A DNA stretch of 64,000 bases. It comes from Motilimonas cestriensis (GTDB lineage: Bacteria > Pseudomonadota > Gammaproteobacteria > Enterobacterales > CBDFNC01). Under the pieces are notes generated by a model. It had not been told where the DNA came from, ran no database searches, and was given only the letters and a program-made list of their open reading frames with translations. Position numbers and translations under genes: made by a program. Shown one piece after another: positions 17,673 through 25,373 of this stretch (positions within the stretch are counted from its first letter, which is position 1; each line of letters begins with the position of its first letter). The stretch spans positions 1-64,000 of the forward strand of contig NZ_JAIMJA010000022.1 of NCBI RefSeq assembly GCF_021295315.1. Direction: 5' to 3'.

Positions 17673-18488
17673 ATGAACAAGTATTTAGCATCATTTTTAC
17701 TGCTGGTAAGCCTACCTATTTACAGTAGGGTGATGGTTGAAGTTGGCTTACCTGATACTCAGCAACCGCCATTTTTCATTGATGCTTCTCAAGGGCTAGC
17801 GTTAGATATCACTCATGCGCTTAATGACATTCAGCAAGATTATTTGTTTGTGAGTAAGCTTTACCCAATAAAAAGACTGCACAGTAAAGTTCAAGGAAAA
17901 AGCCTGCATATCGTCGCTCTTCAAGATGAGATTTGGTTCCCAGGCTTGTCTTTACGATCAAGTGCCTGTGTACTGTATGAATCTAAAGAGCGCTTTATTG
18001 CCTTAAAAACTAAAGCCAAAGATCAAACCTACTTTGATAGCATTACAACTAAAAAAATCCTAGCAGTGGCGGGATTCCACTACAATTTTGCCAATAACAT
18101 TAATGATGAGGAGTGGCTAAAAGGGCAGTTTGATATCGCCTTTTCAAGCAACCAGTATGTTGTAATACAAGGTATTTTAAGAGGAAGAGGGGATATTGGC
18201 ATCACCTCTAGCGCAAGTTTAGCCTATTTAGCTGTGACCAATCCTCAAGCCTATAACAAGCTGCTTATTTCAGAGCGAGTAGATCGCCATAACCAGAGAC
18301 GTTACCTGTTATTTCAAAACTCACCAATTGATAGTGACAAACTTGACCAACTATTAGCCAAGTTATATCGGTCTGGTGTACTGGCAACATTATTCAGTAA
18401 ATATGGCCTTCCTACCCCCAATTGTGCATTAGATGCGCCCAGAGCTTCCGCTGATTACGTTGGTAACCCATCAAAGCAAGGTACATAG
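17673..18488 (+). CDS. Solitary periplasmic solute-binding protein, family 3-like
   Basis: A 271-residue periplasmic protein with a signal peptide (LASFLLLVSLPIYS) and the two-lobe pattern of SBP family 3 (amino-acid-binding-like) proteins: GLPDTQQPPFFID near the start, ILAVAGFHYNFA in the middle and RGDIGITSSASLAYL later. ATG at 17673 has AGGTGAG seven bases upstream; an in-frame GTG at 17661 is the alternative. There is no permease or ATPase beside it, so it may act as a sensor. It shares a divergent promoter with the GH18-LytTR gene. Its end overlaps the GFA gene by 34 bases. Confidence 0.72.
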   Translation: MNKYLASFLLLVSLPIYSRVMVEVGLPDTQQPPFFIDASQGLALDITHALNDIQQDYLFVSKLYPIKRLHSKVQGKSLHIVALQDEIWFPGLSLRSSACVLYESKERFIALKTKAKDQTYFDSITTKKILAVAGFHYNFANNINDEEWLKGQFDIAFSSNQYVVIQGILRGRGDIGITSSASLAYLAVTNPQAYNKLLISERVDRHNQRRYLLFQNSPIDSDKLDQLLAKLYRSGVLATLFSKYGLPTPNCALDAPRASADYVGNPSKQGT

Positions 18489-18862
18489 CCTGTGTTTTTA
18501 AGCCAACTTGCACTGTTAGATACAAATATTTTCGCGGTTGGCGAAATGGGAACCGGACTATCCAAGCTGCCAGCGGGTACAACCACGCAATTTATGTTTT
18601 TTATATATGTGGGTAATGCAGATCCACAATTTTGACAAAAGCTTTTTCTATGTAATGAGTTAGGATATTGATAGATCTTGACATTAGACTCTCCCTGCAA
18701 CCAAGTTAACGAGCTGTCGGTTGCAAACAAATTAGCGGCATGTGCAGAGCCCGTACCTTTTTGACATCGAGTGCAATGACATAAGAAAAATGACTGAAAG
18801 TCACCTGAAAGCGTATATTTAGTGCTACCGCAAAGACATGAACCAAAATGTTGATTATTCAT
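18455..18862 (-). CDS. GFA-family zinc-binding protein
   Basis: A protein of 135 residues of the GFA (glutathione-dependent formaldehyde-activating enzyme-like) family. Zinc-binding cysteine motifs are visible: CLCG near residue 10, CHCTRC near 30 and CQNCG near 80. ATG at 18862 follows AGGGGG and is preferred to TTG at 18865. Most family members are uncharacterised, and a formaldehyde role should not be assumed. It converges on the solute-binding-protein gene with overlapping 3' ends. Confidence 0.85.
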   Translation of the reverse strand: MNNQHFGSCLCGSTKYTLSGDFQSFFLCHCTRCQKGTGSAHAANLFATDSSLTWLQGESNVKIYQYPNSLHRKSFCQNCGSALPTYIKNINCVVVPAGSLDSPVPISPTAKIFVSNSASWLKNTGYVPCFDGLPT

Positions 18863-18916
18863 CAAACCCCCTTATTGTTGGTATATAACGCAACTCGAAT
18901 GATGGATAAGCTAATA

Positions 18917-19182
18917 GTCTATACCCAATCAACTTGAAGGTGCATGTTTCAGAGCTCCGCCGTATTTTCAATACTAGGACGCTAATGCAGGAATGTAGAC
19001 ACCTTTAAATGAGCGTAACAGCGTAGTGGAAAAGGGCGAAGCCCTCAAAGTGCAGTTACATGCGTTTATGCTACGTGATTTTTGATAAGGGCAAGGTATT
19101 ACCTGCAATCAATTCAATGTCTTGCCAAAGTGCGTGTAAAATCTTGCTGAAATCAAGCATCTCTAGGTTGCTTAGGTATAGA
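18917..19182. repeat. Intergenic element with inverted TATACCC ends
   Basis: A 266-base element bounded by imperfect inverted ends: TCTATACCCAATCAACTT at the left and AGGTTGCTTAGGTATAGA at the right. The left end is also homologous to the repeat at 8679. No gene lies inside. It occupies most of the gap between the GFA gene and the AraC-like gene (18863-19195). Confidence 0.65.
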
Positions 19183-19195
19183 GCATCAACCCTAC

Positions 19196-19864
19196 CTACA
19201 ATTTACTTGGGGTAATACTGGCGATTGAACGAAATTCTCTTGTCATATGAGCTTGATCACTAAAGCCAAATTGCTGCGAAACATCAACTAACGTGACTGC
19301 TTTATGTTCACGCAAATAGTTAATGGTTTTTTGGACTCGTAAAATGCGCTGGTACTGTTTCGGTGATATTTCCAGCCAACGTTTAAACAGGCGCTCAATT
19401 TGTCTTTGGCTCAAGGAAACCTGACTATCTAAGTCTGCTAATGTTGCATCAAGAGCAATATGTTTTAAAGCGAGTTGCAATGATTCAGGAATGACTTGCT
19501 TAAGCGCCATGTGCTCTCTCGCCCAGCAGCAAAGAGTGTCGATTCGGCTTTGGTTATTATTTATAAGCTGTAAGTCTGAATAAAGCGCTTTAAGGTCGTC
19601 AAAATAGTCAATATTCGCAGTTAGTGGTGTTGGATGATCGAAATGCTGACCTAAGACGCCATAGCCAATGGCAGGATGAAAACGTAAACCTGCCAGTTGT
19701 GTGCCGGGGAAAAGACTAATTTGCTCGGAGACCTTGCTGACAGGTTGAAAAATAACGCCTGGTGGCAGCAATTTGCTTCCTATCTTGATGTCTCCGGCAA
19801 GGTGGAAAAGTATGCCACTGCTGGCATCGGTATACAGAGACTTTGTTATTGGTTCAGATTGCAA
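19196..19864 (-). CDS. AraC-type regulator with unclear start
   Basis: An AraC regulator with a C-terminal double helix-turn-helix (residues ~120-222 from the TTG, LSQRQIERLFKRWLEISPKQYQRILR ... FSDQAHMTREFRSIASITPSKL). The TTG at 19864 gives 222 residues, but protein-like sequence continues upstream in frame (HPTGQLSALLQGIWSAS, matching the usual N-terminal domain start) to about 19950, with no ATG, GTG or TTG. CTG at 19930 is the only plausible alternative. A run of seven C lies just upstream, beside the stop of the preceding AhpD-like gene. The gene may use an unusual start, be translationally coupled, or have lost its start. Confidence 0.7.
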   Translation of the reverse strand: MQSEPITKSLYTDASSGILFHLAGDIKIGSKLLPPGVIFQPVSKVSEQISLFPGTQLAGLRFHPAIGYGVLGQHFDHPTPLTANIDYFDDLKALYSDLQLINNNQSRIDTLCCWAREHMALKQVIPESLQLALKHIALDATLADLDSQVSLSQRQIERLFKRWLEISPKQYQRILRVQKTINYLREHKAVTLVDVSQQFGFSDQAHMTREFRSIASITPSKL

Positions 19865-19958
19865 TTCAGAGACAGAGGCTGACCATATGCCTTGTAATAA
19901 TGCGGATAGCTGTCCCGTGGGGTGAGACAGCTCAAAATTTAACGATACATTGGGGGGG

Positions 19959-20420
19959 TTATTGTGGCTTATAGCTGCCTACCTCTGGCTTGAACGTTTT
20001 AACGATTCTATTCCAACTATTGATTGCATTGATAGCAATGGTTAAATCAACTAACCCTTGTTCACCTAACGTCTCAACCGCATTGCTATAAATCTTATCG
20101 TCTACCGGCTTACCAAAGGTTAAATGCTCTGCTAGCTCGAGCGAAACAAGTTCAATATGAGTATACAATGGCATATCACGCCATGCATTTAAACCGATAA
20201 TACGCTCTGAAGTTTCTCCTTGAGCCATTGCGTCTTTACTGTGCATGTCAATACAAAAAGCGCACTGATTAATCTGTGATATTCGCAATTTTACTAACTC
20301 CCACACCGCTAGTGTAACTGTATCTGAGGTGCTGAACTGCTCTCGTAGATAGCTTTCTTGCGCCATCAAAATTTGCATCGCTTTGGTCGCTAAGCCCATG
20401 TAATTTGCACGTGAAGCCAT
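19959..20420 (-). CDS. AhpD-like alkylhydroperoxidase family protein
   Basis: A protein of 153 residues of the carboxymuconolactone decarboxylase/AhpD superfamily with the redox motif CAFCIDMHSKDA. This branch is usually found beside AraC or sigma-factor regulators. GGAGAG precedes the ATG. The AraC-like gene follows directly on the same strand, so the two are probably one operon. The substrate is unknown; a thiol peroxidase role is inferred from the CxxC...H motif. Confidence 0.86.
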   Translation of the reverse strand: MASRANYMGLATKAMQILMAQESYLREQFSTSDTVTLAVWELVKLRISQINQCAFCIDMHSKDAMAQGETSERIIGLNAWRDMPLYTHIELVSLELAEHLTFGKPVDDKIYSNAVETLGEQGLVDLTIAINAINSWNRIVKTFKPEVGSYKPQ

Positions 20421-20536
20421 TGTTTTCTCTCCTTAATGATGGTGAAGCTATACAATAGCTTTTTGCGCAATACTAGGTATTGAATATTTCCGACATAAGG
20501 TAGGTTAATGTTCGAACCTAATTACCAGTATCTTTT

Positions 20537-21385
20537 TTATATAAAAAAATACCATTGACTATGTAACTTATTAACTTTTCGGGTTATTCCCACCAAAAAC
20601 ATAAACATGATCAGCCAACCCATGGCGCCGCCGCTGTAGCCGTCACTGTGTTCTATTTTCGCGACTTTTTCTTCTTTTACTCGGGTTTTAAAGCGCGCGA
20701 GTTCAGCGTCTAGGTTTTTAGTCATGTCTGCAACGGCTAAGCTAAAGCCTTCACGTGATTTGTCATTAAGGGTATCGTCAACGCCAATGGCGGTACTTAA
20801 ACGCTCTATTTGGCTTACACCTGGTGCGCGAAACAGCATTTTTTGGCTGTTAATATCAAATACAGCGGTATCGACAAAGGTTTGCACTGAGTTTTGATTG
20901 CCGGGGATCATATACATGCCAACAATGGTCCAATAAAGTAGGGCGGCGTTGTTTTCCAGTGATTGCGTCACTTGGTCGTAAGAGACCAGTGCAATGACGT
21001 CGATATCATATAGTCGTCCCACTTGTGAAAGGGTGGTAAAGCCTTGGCCACCTTGCAGATAAGTACTTGGGATCACTTCAATGTGGTCAATATATTCATA
21101 ACCTGCAAATGATGATTTAACTGTATTGAGCAATGCTATTTGGTCTTTTTCATGAATGGGGTTACGGCTATAGCCCGTTGGTGGCACAAAGGCGATGCCC
21201 ACCTTGACCGGTAACGTGAGCACGGGGATTTCGGGCTGGTGCTGAGTGCGGCTTTCGGGGTCGGGGTATAAAAAGTCAACCAAGCTACTTGAAATGGTAT
21301 TTTTACCTACATTATTACTAACAAAGCTACTGCACGCAGCGAGGCCAAATACGCTGATGAGTATTACAAACAGTTTAGTTTTCAT
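20537..21385 (-). CDS. Rhombotarget-type lipoprotein with GlyGly C-terminal anchor
   Basis: A 282-residue lipoprotein with a lipobox signal peptide (ISVFGLAAC, lipidated Cys near residue 17). The body resembles the rhombotarget lipoproteins (KVGIAFVPPTGYS, DIDVIALVSYDQ). The C-terminus has Gly-Gly, a hydrophobic helix and basic residues (SGGAMGWLIMFMFLVGITRKVNK), matching a GlyGly-CTERM sorting signal cut by the intramembrane protease rhombosortase. ATG at 21385 is preferred because it begins the signal peptide; the frame extends to 21442. No rhombosortase gene is in the window. Confidence 0.75.
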   Translation of the reverse strand: MKTKLFVILISVFGLAACSSFVSNNVGKNTISSSLVDFLYPDPESRTQHQPEIPVLTLPVKVGIAFVPPTGYSRNPIHEKDQIALLNTVKSSFAGYEYIDHIEVIPSTYLQGGQGFTTLSQVGRLYDIDVIALVSYDQVTQSLENNAALLYWTIVGMYMIPGNQNSVQTFVDTAVFDINSQKMLFRAPGVSQIERLSTAIGVDDTLNDKSREGFSLAVADMTKNLDAELARFKTRVKEEKVAKIEHSDGYSGGAMGWLIMFMFLVGITRKVNKLHSQWYFFI

Positions 21386-21497
21386 TTTTCTTACTAACCT
21401 TAACACTATCAATAACAGGTTATTATTAAATGGTAAGTGCACTTAGATAGCAAGTGTGGTTTTACTCCCCCGGGAAAACGGGGGAGCTGAGGATTAC

Positions 21498-22022
21498 TTA
21501 ATTTAACGTCGCCATTACTGATACAAGTTTATCGAGTAATTCAGGAGAAGTAAGTTGCTGTGCTTCAAGGTCGAAGTTGTCGTAAAAGCTCGGAATGGAT
21601 AGGCTCCCTTTAACATCGGCAGCAAAATAGGGCGCTGATGTAGTGGCCGCATTAAGCACTGACTGCGCGCCGCCTGGGCCTGGTGAAGTGGCGAGCATGA
21701 TCACCGGCTTACCTTGAAACACTTTCATGTTAATGCGTGAAGTCCAATCAAATAAATTCTTATAAGCGGCGGTATAGGAGCCGTTGTGCTCAGCAAATGA
21801 AATAACGATGGCGTCTGCCGCGCCGATTTTTTTGAAGAATTGCTGGGCGGCTAATGGAATACCGGTCTCATTTTCACGGTCGCTACTGTAAATCGCCATT
21901 TCGTAATCGTTAATGTCTAGCAGTTCTACTTCAGCATCTTTAACCAAAGAGGCGGCATAACTAGCCAATTGTTTATTGATAGACTGTTTTGAACTGCTTG
22001 CGGCAAAGGCTAATACTTTCAT
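21498..22022 (-). CDS. NADPH-dependent FMN reductase family protein
   Basis: A flavodoxin-fold reductase of 174 residues. It shows the FMN phosphate loop (AASSSKQSINKQLA), the aromatic-side loop FAEHNGSYTAAYKNLFDW and ATSPGPGGAQSVL. It probably reduces quinones, azo compounds or FMN with NAD(P)H. ATG at 22022 follows AGGAG with seven-base spacing. It is divergent from the LysR gene at 22167, its likely regulator. Confidence 0.88.
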   Translation of the reverse strand: MKVLAFAASSSKQSINKQLASYAASLVKDAEVELLDINDYEMAIYSSDRENETGIPLAAQQFFKKIGAADAIVISFAEHNGSYTAAYKNLFDWTSRINMKVFQGKPVIMLATSPGPGGAQSVLNAATTSAPYFAADVKGSLSIPSFYDNFDLEAQQLTSPELLDKLVSVMATLN

Positions 22023-22166
22023 GATATTGCTCCTAAATGTGATGACGTTATTGTATGTTCTGCGCAGCGTCACAAAATGGTGTCAACTGTCTTGAACTGA
22101 TGAAACTCATTCTATATCTGTTACTCTCATTGATTAATACGGTAAAAGTGGACGAACTGTTTCCAT

Positions 22167-23069
22167 ATGACTGGTAATAAGCTGTTTGAAGGCATTGAAA
22201 TATTTGTGCAAGTTGTAAAGAGCCAAGGTTTTAGCGCGGCGGCAGAGCAATTGGGCCATTCCAGCTCCCACGTGAGTAAGGAAATTACTAAGCTGGAAAC
22301 GCGTTTGGGGGTTCGCTTATTAAATAGAACCACACGCTCAATCGCCTTGACACCCGAAGGGGAAGCGTATTATCAGTATTGTACTCAGCTGTTGCAGGAT
22401 GCTGAGTCCGCCATCGCCGCCATTACACAAAACAGTATTGACCCTAAAGGTACGCTCAAGGTCAGTTGCCCGATAGGTTTTAGCGCTCATTATCTGCAAC
22501 CCATTTTGGCTCAGTTTTTGGACCTTTACCCCAATGTACGCCTGGATTTGGATTTAAGTGATAAGCATATTGATGTGATTGCTGATGGTTACGATTTAGC
22601 GATCCGCGCCACACCACAATTGGCAGAGTCGAGCTTGATTTGTAAGCGTATTTTTAAAACTAAGGCTTACGTCATCGCATCGAAAGGTTACCTCGAAAAA
22701 CAAGGCCGTCCCTATCACCCTAGAGAATTAAATAAACACCATTGTATTTGCTATAGCAATTTAAAAAATCCAACGCGCTGGGAGTTCAGTTCGCAATCCG
22801 GGGAGCATTTTAGTGTCGATGTAAAAGAAAAAATGCGCTGCAACAATGGTCAAGCCGAGTTAGACATGGTGCTAGCCGACCAGGGCATTTGTCGTTTACC
22901 GGGCTTTTATTTAGATTCCGCCTTTGCTAATGAACAAATTGAAGCGTTGTTCCCTGAATTTATTCAACCGGAAGTGAATGTCTATGCGGTTTATCCCAGC
23001 CGCAAACACTTGTCACCTAAAGTGCGTTGTTTTATCGATTTGTTGAGTGAAGCGCTAACGGAAAATTAA
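22167..23069 (+). CDS. LysR-family transcriptional regulator
   Basis: A 300-residue LysR protein with helix-turn-helix residues 1-62 (GFSAAAEQLGHSSSHVSKEITKLETRLGVRLLNRTTRSI) and an effector domain containing YDLAIRATPQLAESSL. It is divergent from the FMN reductase gene and probably regulates it. A strong hairpin follows the stop codon. Confidence 0.9.
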   Translation: MTGNKLFEGIEIFVQVVKSQGFSAAAEQLGHSSSHVSKEITKLETRLGVRLLNRTTRSIALTPEGEAYYQYCTQLLQDAESAIAAITQNSIDPKGTLKVSCPIGFSAHYLQPILAQFLDLYPNVRLDLDLSDKHIDVIADGYDLAIRATPQLAESSLICKRIFKTKAYVIASKGYLEKQGRPYHPRELNKHHCICYSNLKNPTRWEFSSQSGEHFSVDVKEKMRCNNGQAELDMVLADQGICRLPGFYLDSAFANEQIEALFPEFIQPEVNVYAVYPSRKHLSPKVRCFIDLLSEALTEN

Positions 23070-23075
23070 AAGCGA

Positions 23076-23101
23076 CCGCTTTGACGAAGGTGTCAAAGCG
23101 G
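23076..23101 (+). terminator. Hairpin after LysR gene
   Basis: A perfect ten-base stem, CCGCTTTGAC/GTCAAAGCGG, with a six-base loop starts seven bases after the LysR stop codon. No long T run follows, so efficiency is uncertain. Confidence 0.5.
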
Positions 23102-23126
23102 GTCCGTGTTTGCTACTTATCTATCT

Positions 23127-23279
23127 AACCCGAATCTTGGATAAGCGAATATAGTATGTTTTTCTGCAAAAACGCTGTGAATATGTCCCTATAAGCTTTG
23201 CGTTTTCATCCCTGAAAACGAAATTTTGCCGTAAAACATACTTTATTTTGCTGTATTAGGCTTAAACAGAACTGAGGTT
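23127..23279. repeat. Palindromic intergenic repeat, copy B
   Basis: The inverted counterpart of 14001-14152, about 153 bases, with the same nested hairpins. Its AACTGAGGTT end overlaps the 3' end of the hexapeptide acyltransferase gene and supplies that gene's last codons and stop. Its hairpins may also help end phn operon transcription. Confidence 0.8.
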
Positions 23280-23957
23280 ATCTATTGATTCATAGTGGGC
23301 TAAAAACGCCAAGCAATCTTGCTGAAATAAAGGCAATGCCGAGCTGATTTTTTCATGGCTCCAATCCCACCAAGCTAGTTTATCTAAGCGCGGGCCTATA
23401 TCTGCTTGTTCAAAGCGTGGCCGCAGCACCTTGGCGGGGTTGCCAACCACAATGTGCCACGCCGGCACGTCTTTAGTCACTATGCTGCCTGCGCCAACAA
23501 TGGCGCCGTTACCTATGGTGATACCCGGCATGATAATGGCGCCGTGACCAATCCATACGTCATGGCCAATATGCACCTTATTTGCAGCGCGCCAATTAAA
23601 AATTTCGGGGTCAACGCCGCTTTCTGCCGGGGCTGGCATGGCGTATTTTTGTGGCCGGTAGGTGAAGTGGTGTAAGGTGGGGCGCCACCAAGGATGATTG
23701 CTGGGGTTAACCCTGACGTTTGACGCAATAGAGACAAATTTACCCACTTCACATAGGGCTAAGTCAACGTCGTTTTGGGCATAGCTGTAATCGCCAAATT
23801 GTACATTATCTAAAAGGCTACGAGCGCCAATTTCGGTCCAAACGCCTAGGGTGCAATTGTGAATTGATGCGCTGTCATGGACACTTGGCGCATTGGAAAG
23901 TGATTGCCCTTGATTTACTTTTACGCTTGGTTCAACTTTGCTATTCATCTTTATCAT
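23262..23957 (-). CDS. Hexapeptide-repeat acyltransferase of phosphonate operon
   Basis: A left-handed beta-helix acyltransferase of 231 residues, related to CatB/VatD xenobiotic acetyltransferases and the hexapeptide transferase family typical of phn operons. Repeats such as IGHDVWIGHGAIIMPGITIGNGAIVGAGSIVTKDV and the catalytic-type His in NPSNHPWW are visible. It is the last gene of the phn operon, 10 bases after phnP, where E. coli has phnO between phnN and phnP. By analogy it may acetylate aminoalkylphosphonates. The last five codons and the stop lie inside the palindromic repeat, so its C-terminus has been altered. Confidence 0.85.
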   Translation of the reverse strand: MIKMNSKVEPSVKVNQGQSLSNAPSVHDSASIHNCTLGVWTEIGARSLLDNVQFGDYSYAQNDVDLALCEVGKFVSIASNVRVNPSNHPWWRPTLHHFTYRPQKYAMPAPAESGVDPEIFNWRAANKVHIGHDVWIGHGAIIMPGITIGNGAIVGAGSIVTKDVPAWHIVVGNPAKVLRPRFEQADIGPRLDKLAWWDWSHEKISSALPLFQQDCLAFLAHYESIDNLSSV

Positions 23958-23967
23958 ACTCTTGGAT

Positions 23968-24732
23968 TTAGTTAAAAGTTAACGCCATGTCATCATGTCC
24001 AACGCTGACATTATCGGGTAGGGGGTCTGTCGCGCTTAGTAGATACAAATCTAGCTCATGGCTAATATGAGTCAGTAGCCAATGGCAGTGTGGTAGCTGC
24101 TTGGCTAAGGCTAATACTTGGCGCAAATTGTTATGGTTGCTGTTTTCAACCAAAGGCGAGTAATTGCAATCGATGACAATGTGGCTGGGGGACTTATCCA
24201 GCAGTATTTGCCAAGTCTCGTCTGGAATGCCCACCGTGTCGGTTAAATAGGCCAAGCAATGGTTTTGGTATTCAAATAAATAGCCATGGCAAGGTTTTGA
24301 ATGCTGCATATTCAGTGGCGTGATGGCGAGCTTGTCTAAGCCATCAACATGAAAGGTTTGGCCGTGTTGATTCGGCGCTTGAAATGCGAGCAGGCCCGGG
24401 TGTTTATATAAATCATCGCAGCCATTCGGGTCGTTAGGGTGATAAACCGCAATGTTGGGCGCTAAGCCCCAACGTAGCTCAAACAGGGCTTGTACGTGAT
24501 CCATGTGATAATGGGTTAGCAAGATAGCGTTAATGGTACCAGCGGGGAAACGCTGCATCAGCCGTGGATAATTCGCATCCAATAACAAGGTTTTACCCTC
24601 AACCTCAAGTAAACCGGAGCACAGCTTACGCGCCAAATTAGGCTCGGTAAGGGCATTGAGACAAGCCTGACACTCACAGCCATAAACTGGCGCGCCTTGC
24701 ACACTGCCGGTGCCTAATAAGGTAAATTTCAT
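23968..24732 (-). CDS. phnP: Phosphoribosyl cyclic phosphodiesterase PhnP
   Basis: An MBL-fold phosphodiesterase of 254 residues that opens 5-phosphoribosyl-1,2-cyclic phosphate, the late intermediate of the C-P lyase pathway. It shows LLGTGS, the structural zinc cysteines CECQAC near residue 19, the active-site motif HYHMDH and a C-terminal THISHELD. Its start overlaps the phnN stop by four bases. Confidence 0.93.
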   Translation of the reverse strand: MKFTLLGTGSVQGAPVYGCECQACLNALTEPNLARKLCSGLLEVEGKTLLLDANYPRLMQRFPAGTINAILLTHYHMDHVQALFELRWGLAPNIAVYHPNDPNGCDDLYKHPGLLAFQAPNQHGQTFHVDGLDKLAITPLNMQHSKPCHGYLFEYQNHCLAYLTDTVGIPDETWQILLDKSPSHIVIDCNYSPLVENSNHNNLRQVLALAKQLPHCHWLLTHISHELDLYLLSATDPLPDNVSVGHDDMALTFN

Positions 24733-25373
24733 CGTATACAGAACTCCTGTTGCTGCTGGTTTGATAAACTTTGCTCAGTGGTTTGGCTTTGGATATAGGC
24801 CATTAACCGCGCAGTGGTCTCGGTTAGACTGTGATTATTGTCTAAGCGCCAACAGTCCAGTGGTAAGCTGCTTTGGTAATGCTGGTTGCGGGTTAGCCTT
24901 GCCATTATCTCGGCTTCAGACTCACGCCCGCGCTGGCGTAACCGCTCGGCTAATACGTCAGCAGATACCTCTAACGCGATCATCCGCAGGCGATCGCCAA
25001 ACAGTTGCCTTGCCAATGAAATATGTGCACGTGAGCCATTAAACAATACCGAAACGCCATTATTGAGTTGACGGTTAACTTCATTGCCGACGCCGTATTG
25101 GTAGCCATTGGCTTGCCATTGCATGGCAAATAACCCTTGTTGCTTTTGTTCACTGAACTCGGTTGACGATAAGGCAATGTGATCTTCGGCCGTGCTATCT
25201 GGGGCCCGGGTAATATACCGGGGCGCAATATACAAAGAGCAGCTTAAAGGTTGCTTGCGCAACGCATTGATTAAGCTGTCTTTGCCAGCCCCAGAGGGGC
25301 CGACCAGATAGAATAGTTTGGCACTGTGGTTAGCGCTTGCACTATTGTTTGCGCTGAGGCTAGTTGTGTGCAT
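24729..25373 (-). CDS. phnN: Ribose 1,5-bisphosphokinase PhnN
   Basis: A P-loop kinase of 214 residues related to guanylate kinase. It phosphorylates ribose 1,5-bisphosphate to PRPP, recycling the ribose used by C-P lyase. The Walker A motif is GPSGAGKDS, followed by APRYITRAP and RLRQRGRESEAEIMARL. ATG at 25373 overlaps the phnM stop by one base and is chosen over the longer frame from 25400. Confidence 0.92.
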   Translation of the reverse strand: MHTTSLSANNSASANHSAKLFYLVGPSGAGKDSLINALRKQPLSCSLYIAPRYITRAPDSTAEDHIALSSTEFSEQKQQGLFAMQWQANGYQYGVGNEVNRQLNNGVSVLFNGSRAHISLARQLFGDRLRMIALEVSADVLAERLRQRGRESEAEIMARLTRNQHYQSSLPLDCWRLDNNHSLTETTARLMAYIQSQTTEQSLSNQQQQEFCIR

